Source of the DNA: Pogostemon cablin
Lineage: Eukaryota > Streptophyta > Magnoliopsida > Lamiales > Lamiaceae
Direction of reading: 5' to 3'
DNA length: 64,000 bases
NCBI GenBank assembly: GCA_023678885.1
Contig: CM042962.1
Span: 23,636,336-23,700,335, forward strand
Part shown: one piece after another, positions 55,721 to 64,000 of the stretch
How the letters are laid out: each line of letters opens with the position of its first letter
Position numbering within the stretch: position 1 is the first letter of the stretch
The notes under the pieces: generated by a model
Told to the model about the DNA's origin: nothing
The model's database searches: none
What the model saw: only the letters and a program-made list of their open reading frames with translations
Made by a program: the position numbers and the translations under genes

Positions 55721-57523
55721 TGATTAGCCATTTGTAGTCGGGATGACTAATTAAAGAATTTATCGAACCATAGGGAGGTTGGTACTAGAGTTTAAGCGAT
55801 CTCAATTTTATCGTGATTTTATAAGAACGACGGAAAGGGAGGATAAGATGCAAATAAATGCAATAAAACTAATGCAAGAAATAAATGATAAAATGAATGC
55901 AAAATGAATGGGTTCAAAGTGATGCAAGGATGAGATTAACAACAATCATGACATAGATAATTAAGTAATTATGCAATTAATTCTAATCTCTCATGGACAA
56001 GGTATAGAAGCTATCACTAATTCCACCTAAACTCTCTCTCGAGAGGGATAGGATGTAGGCCCTCAATAAGACTCCCAAAAGCATTTAGTATCGAGACCAT
56101 AGCAAATACCTCCCCTAGGTACTAATTACTCTATGAGTTCTCTAATGAGGTACTAAATCATAGACAATATTCCCTTTTAAGGTACTATGAATTCACTAAT
56201 GACTTGGTTCTCCTCACCTAATAAATCAATCTCTCGATTAAGTTAATCAAATGTTCTATCAAAGGGTTCTAAATCTAGAAGGATATCTCTATTTCATTCT
56301 AAATTAATGCACATGAAGTGTATGATGAATTGATTCAATGAACTATCCTAAACACATAATTGATTTCTCAATCTAATCACATGCCCATGACAATTAATTA
56401 CATAAATATTACATATACTCAAGCAATTCACATCAATGATATAAATAACACAAATGCCCAATTAAGATTAAAATCAATTTGCATAAAACCTAAATTATCC
56501 AACACCAATCATGAAACTAATCTCACAAAGGAGATTAGCCTTTCATAGTCACAAGAAATTCAACATAGATATTAAAATCCTTACAAACCATGATCAACTA
56601 TAAAGAAAGTCACAAAATTAGAATTAGATTCCCCCTTTGAAGGTCTTCAATGGAGATCTTCTTCTTCTTTTTGTGATCTCACTCTCCCTTGCTTTCTTGA
56701 TCACTTGGATGGTGGATTTGATGGAGGGGATCAAGTGGATTGGATGGATGAAGGGTATGAAGATGGATGGAATAGAGTGGAAAGTGTGTGAAAAATGGTG
56801 TGAATTAGGTGTGGATCTGATCCCTACTAACCTCTCTCTTATTTTACACTCAAAATGGATATTTGTACCCCTTGGAACTTTCTAGAACACATTCTAATCA
56901 TAAAATTGACTTTGGGCTGAGTTCGGGTTGGTGCAGCGCAGTCTCACCGTTTTGCATATAACTTTCTCATACGAAATTCAATTGGGGTAATTCTTATGAT
57001 CACGCGATCCTCTCTTCCGTGACTTTTTATTAATATAAAAAATTGACAAAACTTCCAACATTTGAAGGTGTAACAAGTCATGCAAAATAGCACAATCGTG
57101 CTGAGTAGGAACAGCTTGCGCGACGTCTCCATTTTAATCACAACTTTCTCGTTTGGGCTCCTGTTGAGGTGTTTCTTATACCAAAACAATCCTCTTTTAT
57201 GTGGCTTTTCAACTATATATCAGACTTCTAGTTTTGAGCTCCACAAGAGTACAAAAAAATTACACAAGTTGGACGTGCGTTTTTCAGCATTTTGCTTTGA
57301 CTCATTCTCCCTCGTTTCAACTCCGAATTGAGTTTCGTTTTTTCCTACGTCTTCCTTGTCATGTCTAGAATCTATTTCTACCTGAAAATTATACGTTTAA
57401 GCTCATTCCCACACATCTCCATAAAAACACAACACACAACCAAAATACACATAAATACGGATAAAATAATACGAAAACACATATAAAAAGACACTAAAAT
57501 CTAGGTGAAAATATCACTCATCA
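55721..57523 (-). repeat. 3' LTR of the coiled-coil LARD element
   Basis: Partner of 60836-62639. By eye the two are mostly identical, with scattered substitutions and small indels. Confidence 0.92.
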
Positions 57524-59640
57524 CACCTCTAAACTTAAATTGTTGTGCATCGCCAAAAAATAAAAATGATAAAGCAAGGGGAGAGATTTTCACCTAGGAA
57601 AAGACTAAACGAACATAAGCAATAAAATATCAATAATAATAAGAACCACAATTTATGCTAAGTCATCCTACATCATTAAAATCATAACATGCAAAAAATA
57701 TTAACAAGTTCAATCACAAGAGAATAATAGTGTAATATAGTCCCTTTTAGTCCAAGCCTCACATATGTTATAAATGTCACTCAACTCTCTTTAAAGTGCT
57801 AAAACAACACTCATCAATCGATTGGCTCGACTCGCTATAAGCTTGCTCGTGAACTACATTCACAAACCACCAAAGTTTCCATTAGTGATCAAAAAGGTCT
57901 TTTCATTTGGATGTAATGATAGGCTCTTTAGCAGGGTATGAAGAATATAGGTAAGAGTGACTAATCATGTGTAAGCAATTGAAGAGATAGCTACTTTCTT
58001 CCATACTTCTCCATTTTTCTTTCTTTCTTTCATGTCTTTAATGTTCATATGCACTAATCATCAACTTTCCTTGGAAAGAACTTCTTTCAATGCATGCTTC
58101 CTTCTTTGAATTTTTATTTTCTTGAGCATCTAGTTGTTGCTTTGCTCATTTTCTTATTTTGAGGTTGCATGTTCATTCTTGTTCGTGCTCTTTTCATCCT
58201 TTTTCTTACTTGTTACAATTTCCATTCTTTTCTTGCAAAATTCTCATCAAACCTTTCTAAACCACATCTCCTCAATCACTCACACAATAAAGGGTAATTA
58301 TATAAGGCTCGAATGGGTAATCAAGGCTTGTAATGTGCTAAATTCACAAGAAATAGGCTTTAAGGCTCAAATTGGTTGACTAGGGACGATGTTCAAGGTA
58401 AGGAAATATATGGCAATGACTATAAATAACAAGGATGACCTTAGATAATTTCACTAATCTCCACTAATCGGGCTCGTTCCTATAGTCCTTGAGCAAGTTC
58501 TAGTTTATCAAACACAACCAATCCACTTATAAAAATAAATACCATGTATGCACGGTTGAGGCTCAAATACTCATAAGCTTGTGCTCGGACCTCAAGGAAC
58601 TTATTACACTACATTCATCACAAAATTGAACAAGTTAAATAGAACATGTCACAATTCGAAAGTGTATAGATTCTTAATCATAAATTGTCATCACTTATCA
58701 CAACAACATGTCATCACTCACATTCAAAAAATGACTCACGACATCCCAAGAACAAACCACCAAACAACCCTAGACAAGAATAAAAATACATAAAACATAA
58801 AATAAAGACACAACAAACAAGAAACAACCAAAACACACAACATGCAAGAATAAAAATCCCATTATAAACAATGAAGCACACATTCTATATCATCCATGAC
58901 AATTAAGCTCACAAACATCTCCATCTTTGATTGAAAAGGAAATCCTAAATTACGAAAGTAAACTTCCCACAAACATAACACATGAAGCAACATGCTAATC
59001 ACATCAATCCAAATCAAATCAAATTATGCTAAGCACATAAAAGTGTAGGGTGTAGAATGAATTCCCTCAATAGGCATTTGGTAGTAGAAGTTGTTAGCTT
59101 CGAGCTCAATTCGTGCTTCCAATACCCTTCATACATGCTCAACAAAACCATTAGCTCAATAATTTTATTAAAAATATGGACTATCATGCACTTCAACACC
59201 ACTAAACGGACCAAAATTAAATTAAACTCATGAGAAAAATTTTAAAATTAGCTCAAAAACACGAAAAGTATATGCTTTCAAGACAAAGTATTTCTCACCA
59301 CGCCATATCCCCCAAACTTAAATTGAAACAAGAGTTTCGAGTTAAGTTTGCAAAAAGTGGTGTGACATACTTACACATTTCAAATCAAGCACTTTCCATA
59401 TCTTTAATACGCATTCTCCTCACGAGCACAATCAACCTACATATCAAACTTGCAAAACAAAATCAAATCCACAATCCTTATTTAAAACAAGAAATAAAAC
59501 AATAAAGATAATGATGAGTTGCCTCCCATCTAACGCTAAGTTTAACATCTTCAAGCCGAAAGATAGTCTTTAGCTCATAGCTCAAGCAATTGTTCTCCGA
59601 AGGCATTCTTCACAAGGAATGGCCATTTCCACTTGTTCCA
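57524..59640. other. LARD interior, non-coding
   Basis: No protein signature found on either strand. A few short open stretches are composition artefacts. Confidence 0.55.
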
Positions 59641-59646
59641 CTTTTT

Positions 59647-60660
59647 TCATGGGGCTCTACATGAATTTTGAACTTCAACTACATCCCCCGGTAAGAATTC
59701 GGGTATTGACAAGTGTTGTTGGCCTCTTGCAACCTTTTTCGTACAATCACAAAATAATTTTTTATCAATAAAATCATGAAAGTTCTTAAGAGAATTTGAA
59801 ATTTCAATATAATGAGAAGATTTAGGCTTGTGGGATGTAGAATCCATGATCTTAGTTTTCAGAGGTTTCTTTTCTTCCATAAGGGCACGAATCTCTTCTT
59901 GGTTTCGAATCTTGACTTTCTCTACCATCTCTTCAAGAAACTTGACAAATCTTTCGAATTTCCCTTTCAACTCTTCTTTTAACTTTTTGGCTTTCACCCA
60001 CTTAGTCACCCTTTCTCTCTTTTCCTTCATAGCCTCATCAACCCCCAAACTATTCTCTTTCCTATCCTTAATGACCATGCATTCACTCTTTGTTCCGGAA
60101 GTAGAAGGTTTGTTGTTTTCTTCTTGAAGTCTTTCCACGGTGGACATAACTTGACTTACTTGGTGCTCAATTGAGTTCATCCTAGCACCGAATGCTATGA
60201 TTGCACTTGTTACCATGTCACACCAATTTTCGATTCGATCAATCCATGCTTCATTACACTTCCTATCATCTTCAATGCGTGCTATCATCCTTTCAAACAA
60301 CTCTTCTCTAAGCCTTTCTTTGTGGTCACTTTGGATGGAATATGAGGTATTGGAGTCTTGAAAATTTTCCCATAGGTGTGGTTGATTTCTTTATTGACGT
60401 CTAGAAAAATTTTCTTGAAAAACATCTTCCACACCTTAAGGGTATACTTGTTGATGCATTTGATGAGGGACTCCAAAATCTTCATAACCTTGTTGGAATT
60501 GCATATTAGGAACTTGTACTCCGAAATCCAGTTGCAAATTAGGTCCAAAATTTCGCATTTGAAATCCTTAAAAATTTTCTTGTGTTCATAGAGGAATGAG
60601 CTCTTCTATTCACCAAATCACGAAGAATATCCATGGAGCTCATATTTTTGGGCTTGTTCA
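59647..60660 (-). pseudogene. coiled-coil protein of a LARD element
   Basis: The longest open part (60300-59647, 217 codons) reads MFERMIARIEDDRKCNEAWI, then a heptad-rich region (MNSIEHQVSQVMSTVERLQE), a charged Lys/Glu middle (VKAKKLKEELKGKFERFVKF) and a C-terminus with FLPGDVVEVQ. Upstream (60660-60300) the same frame continues with a few stops; it is Gln/Phe-rich (VQVPNMQFQQGYEDFG). Coiled-coil gag-like proteins are known in plant Tat/Athila-derived non-autonomous elements; a role in RNA or particle assembly is inference. No zinc knuckle, protease or polymerase. Stops near the N-terminus suggest it is no longer made whole. Confidence 0.6.
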
Positions 60661-60835
60661 CCTTCTTCTTCCTTCTCAAGGTATGCACCTACAAGAGAAA
60701 GAAAAATTTGAACAAAATTTTCTAAAGCAAAAATAAGATGCAAAAATAAAAAAATAAATGTCCTTATTAAGACCACTTTAAACAATCCTTCATTAAACTT
60801 CTAGCGACCATTACCTCCCCAACAACGGTGCCATT

Positions 60836-62639
60836 TGATTAGTCATTTGTAGTCGTGATGACTAATTAAAGAATTTATCGAACCACAGGAAGGTAGGTAC
60901 TAGAGATTAAGCGATCTCAAATTTATCGTGATTTTATAAGTAAGACGGAAAGAGAGGATAATATGCAAATAAATGCAATTAAACTAATGCAAGAAATAAA
61001 TGATAAAATGAATGCAAAATGAATAGGTTCCAAGTGATGCAAGGATGAGATTAACAACAATCATGTCATATATAATAAAGTAATTATGCAATTAATTCTA
61101 ATCTCTCATGGACATGGTATAGAAGCGATCACTAATTCCACTTAAACTCTCTCTCGAGATGGATAGGATGTAGGCCCTCAATAAGACTCCCAAAAGCATT
61201 TAGGATCGAGTCCATAGCGAACACCTCCCACTAGGTACTAATTACTCTACGAGTTCCCTAATGAGGTACTAAATCATAGGTAATATTCCCTTTTAAGGTA
61301 CTATGAATTCACTAATGACTTGGTTCTCCTCACCTAATCAACCAATCTCTCGATTAAGTTAATCAAATGTTCTATCAAAGGGTTCTAAATCTAGAAGGAT
61401 ATCTCTATCTCATTCTAAATTAATGCACATGAAGTGTATGATGAAATGATTCAATGAACTATCCTAAACACATAATTGATTTCTCAATCTAATCACATGC
61501 CCATGACAATTAATTACACAAATCTTACATATACTCAAACAATTCACATCAATGATATAAATAACACAAATGCCCAATTAAGATTAAAATCAATTTACAT
61601 AAAACCTAAATTATCCAACACCAATCATGGAGCTAATCTCACAAAGGAGATTAGCCTTTCATAGTCACAAGAAATTCAACATAGACATTAAAATCCTTAC
61701 AAACCATGATCAACTATAAAGAAAATCACAAAATTAGAATTAGATTCCCCCTTTGAAGGTCTTCAATGGAGATCTTCTTCTTCTTGTGATCTCACTCTCC
61801 CTTACTTCCTTGATCACTTGGATGGTGAATTTGATGGAGGGGATCAAGTGGATTGGATGGATGAAGGGTGTGGATCGAGATGGATGGAATAGAGTGGAAA
61901 GTATGTGAAAAATGGTGTGAATTTGGTGTGGATCTGATCCCTACTGATCCCTCTCTTATTTTACACTCAAAATGGACATTTGTCCCACCCCTTGGAACCT
62001 TCTAGAACACATTCTAATCATAAAATTGACTTCGGGCCAAGTTCGGGTTGGTGCAGCGCAGTCTCACCGTTTTGTATATAACTTTTTCATACGAAATCCA
62101 ATTCAGGTAATTCTAATGCTCACGCGATTCTCTCTTCCGTGGATTTATATGAATATAAAGAATTGACAAAACTTCGAACATTTGAAGGTGTAACAAGTCA
62201 TGCAAAGTTGCACAATCGTGCTGAGTAGAAACAGCTTGCGCTATGTCACCATTTTAATCATAACTTTCCCGTTTGGGCTCCGGTTGAGGTGTTTCTTATA
62301 CCAAAACGATCCTCTTTTCTGTGACTTTCCAACCATGTATCACACTTCTAGTTTTTGAGCTCTACAAGAGTACAGAAAAATTACACAAATTGGACGTGCG
62401 TTTTTTAGCATTCTGCTTTGACTCATTCTCCCTCGTTTCAACTCCAAATTCAGCTCTATTTTTTCCTACGTCTTCCTTGTCGTGTCTAAAATCCATTTCT
62501 ACCTGAAAATCATACGTTTAAGCTTATTCCCACACATCTCCATAAAAACATAAAAAACAACCAAAATACACATAAATACGGATAGAATGAAAACACATAT
62601 AAAAAGACACTAAAATTTAGGTGAAAATATCACTCATCA
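60836..62639 (-). repeat. 5' LTR of the coiled-coil LARD element
   Basis: Partner of 55721-57523. Confidence 0.92.
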
Positions 62640-62644
62640 CCAAG

Positions 62645-62943
62645 CAGGGAGAGGGAGGCTATAGGCAGTGACGGCTAGCGCAAGGCAAAACCTAGAGGGG
62701 GGGGGGGGAATTAGAGAGAGAAAGTCCACTCCCCTCTCCCCCTTTCAAAAAATAATAAATTTAAAATTACAATTTATTATTATATATGAGTAATAAAATT
62801 AAGTGGGAGTGTATTTAGAGTATGACATAATTCAAGAGCTCATGCTTTGGACATTTCTTATGAGTAAAGAAGATTCAATTCCAAGCTCAATTATATTATT
62901 ATTGATTGCTTCGAAGTTATAAGCATGTCCAATGACAAAGTTT
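62645..62943. other. flanking sequence with G12 tract
   Basis: 12 consecutive G at 62697-62708; otherwise unremarkable. Continues the pre-insertion sequence ending at 55720. Confidence 0.6.
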
Positions 62944-62945
62944 TA

Positions 62946-63175
62946 CTCCTTCCGTCCCATTCAAAGAGGGTCTTTTTACCATTTTAGTCGTCCCACTTAA
63001 AAGGTCCCCTTTCATTTTTTACACACATGGACCCACCCACACACCCCCTCTAATACAATTAAAATATGGGGCCCATACTTCCACTAATACAACTACCCAC
63101 TACACATTAAATAATAATACTCCTTAATCTACGTGCAAAAAAGCAAAAGGGACTCTTACGCCGGGACGGAGGGAG
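62946..63175. mobile_element. Stowaway MITE, short subfamily
   Basis: CTCCTTCCGTCCC...GGGACGGAGGGAG between TA dinucleotides (62944-62945, 63176-63177). Confidence 0.9.
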
Positions 63176-63265
63176 TATTTTACATAAGTGAACATGTGAC
63201 AACTTTTGGATACAAAGAACTGTGTCTGATCACAGGGTTGAGGTTTGATCTTTGTCTCTCCTTAT

Positions 63266-63323
63266 CCGAGCACTTCTGATTTCTACAAAACTTTCGAGCA
63301 CTTCTGATTTCTACAAAACTTTC

Positions 63324-63395
<72 letters not shown>
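63266..63395. repeat. 28-bp tandem duplication followed by (TA)n
   Basis: GAGCACTTCTGATTTCTAC...CTTTC occurs twice in tandem (about 63266-63321), then about 33 TA units (63330-63395). Confidence 0.9.
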
Positions 63396-63396
<1 letters not shown>

Positions 63397-63420
63397 TTTT
63401 CTGATATTGAGGAGGTTTAA

Positions 63421-63588
63421 TATATCATATGTAGTGAGGATAGTGGTGACTCATATAGGTGCTTTAAGCTTGTCCTGTTATACTTTCTTGAAGGCATCTT
63501 GGCTTCGCGTGATAAAACAACTGCAAAAATTAATTTGAGTCACATGCATTTGCTAGATGACATTTCTAAGTTTAATCTATATCCATGG
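63421..63588 (+). pseudogene. DUF1985-like exon, likely of a transposon-borne Ulp1-type gene
   Basis: 56 codons open on the plus strand: YRCFKLVLLYFLEGILASRD, then LSHMHLLDDISKFNLYPW, ending at TGG|GTAAAAG, a fair splice donor. The pattern (L..LYFLE..L, L.DD..FN.YPW) fits DUF1985, often found with Ulp1-type protease genes carried by plant Mutator-like elements. A stop precedes it at 63418-63420 and no partner exon is visible. Whether it is a live gene fragment is unknown. Confidence 0.4.
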
Positions 63589-64000
63589 GTAAAAGTAATT
63601 TTTTGAATATTTGATATTAGATATAATGAAGTTCCGAGACATAATGTTTGATTTTAAGGAATAATTAATAATTAGTCAAAGCACAAAAAATTGAACTTTA
63701 ATGTTAATGGATTTCCTTGCACAATCCAAATTTGGGTGTATGAAGCAATTCCTGCTTTGGGTTAGAAGTATGGGGTTCATATGAAAAAATAGAATAATGT
63801 GTATCCAAGATTGCTATGACACAAAACACTTCAAATGCCTTGCTTTCATGCATGAAGGCAAACTTTTTTCCAAATCTAGGTGTTCGAGATTCGTTCGGGT
63901 TTATCATAAGTATAACTTGTGAAATAATTTTAGTATATTACTTTACTTTATGTTTTACATATAATATACTTTATTTATCTTTTTATTTGCAGATTTTCAT
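63589..64000. other. right-edge sequence, no feature assigned
   Basis: AT-rich. A minus-strand open stretch (63907-63704) is not recognised. Confidence 0.4.

Larger units (their letters stand above)
55721..62639 (-). mobile_element. non-autonomous LTR retrotransposon with coiled-coil ORF
   Basis: LTRs 55721-57523 (1803 bp) and 60836-62639 (1804 bp), TGATTAG...TCACTCATCA on the plus strand, with a perfect CCAAG duplication (55716-55720, 62640-62644). On the minus strand the 5' LTR is 60836-62639, followed by TGGCACCGTTGTTGGGGA, a decayed tRNA-Asp primer site. The polypurine tract AAACTTTAGAGGTG-like region adjoins 57523. The 3.3-kb interior has no gag-pol. LTR parts (57070-57290) match those of the 22.9-kb element. 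Confidence 0.92.

Noticed and set aside
1..64000. CRISPR arrays, operons, ribosome-binding sites, rRNA or tRNA genes
   Set aside because: None found. The sequence is plant nuclear DNA, and no cloverleaf or rRNA core was recognised.

Overview
This is a eudicot nuclear genome window: AT-rich, with spliceosomal introns, (TA)n arrays, many Stowaway-type MITEs and LTR retrotransposons nested in one another. I cannot place it to species. Almost all coding potential belongs to mobile or viral sequence. Host material is one apparently intact five-exon gene on the minus strand (29810-34336), a decayed PlsC/LPAT acyltransferase gene whose exons now lie 13.5 kb apart (19129-19263 and 4974-5611), a possible first exon at the left edge, and a DUF1985-like exon at the right edge.

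Layout. 0-4.6 kb: possible minus-strand exon, MITEs, (TA)n, and a solo LTR with perfect ACTAT duplications. 5-19.3 kb: the acyltransferase pseudogene, with one intron filled by a short-LTR Ty1-copia element (6497-17737). That element carries a 2.4 kb LTR-like insertion (itself holding a hAT element), a second hAT element inside its integrase, and a complete antisense Tork-like copia element inside its reverse transcriptase. 18.7-22.9 kb: telomere-like minisatellite, a LINE 3' fragment broken by a ZMYM1-like hAT element, and (TA)n arrays. 22.9-29.0 kb: a large non-autonomous LTR element with tRNA-Asp-type primer site and CATGT duplications. 29.8-34.3 kb: the host gene.

34.7-42.1 kb: an endogenous pararetrovirus (Caulimoviridae) of the single-polyprotein type (movement protein, coat protein, protease, RT, RNase H, then a second ORF), resembling petuviruses/florendoviruses in layout. 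It has about 0.57 kb terminal repeats containing a promoter, a 23-bp flanking duplication and a terminal A-tract, and a perfect 157-bp inverted repeat of movement-protein sequence placed directly downstream of the 5' viral promoter. This promoter-plus-hairpin arrangement is the most interesting object in the window: it could express a double-stranded viral RNA. The protein reading frame itself is broken by three nonsense codons and a frameshift.

42.4-50.8 kb: a PIF/Harbinger transposon inserted in a Stowaway MITE. Its transposase is split by a solo LTR, which in turn contains a hAT element. 51.7-52.8 kb: another hAT element with a GC-rich passenger segment. 55.7-62.6 kb: a second large non-autonomous LTR element, carrying a coiled-coil ORF on the minus strand. 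62.9-64 kb: a Stowaway MITE, (TA)n and the DUF1985-like exon. No rRNA, tRNA or CRISPR was seen.
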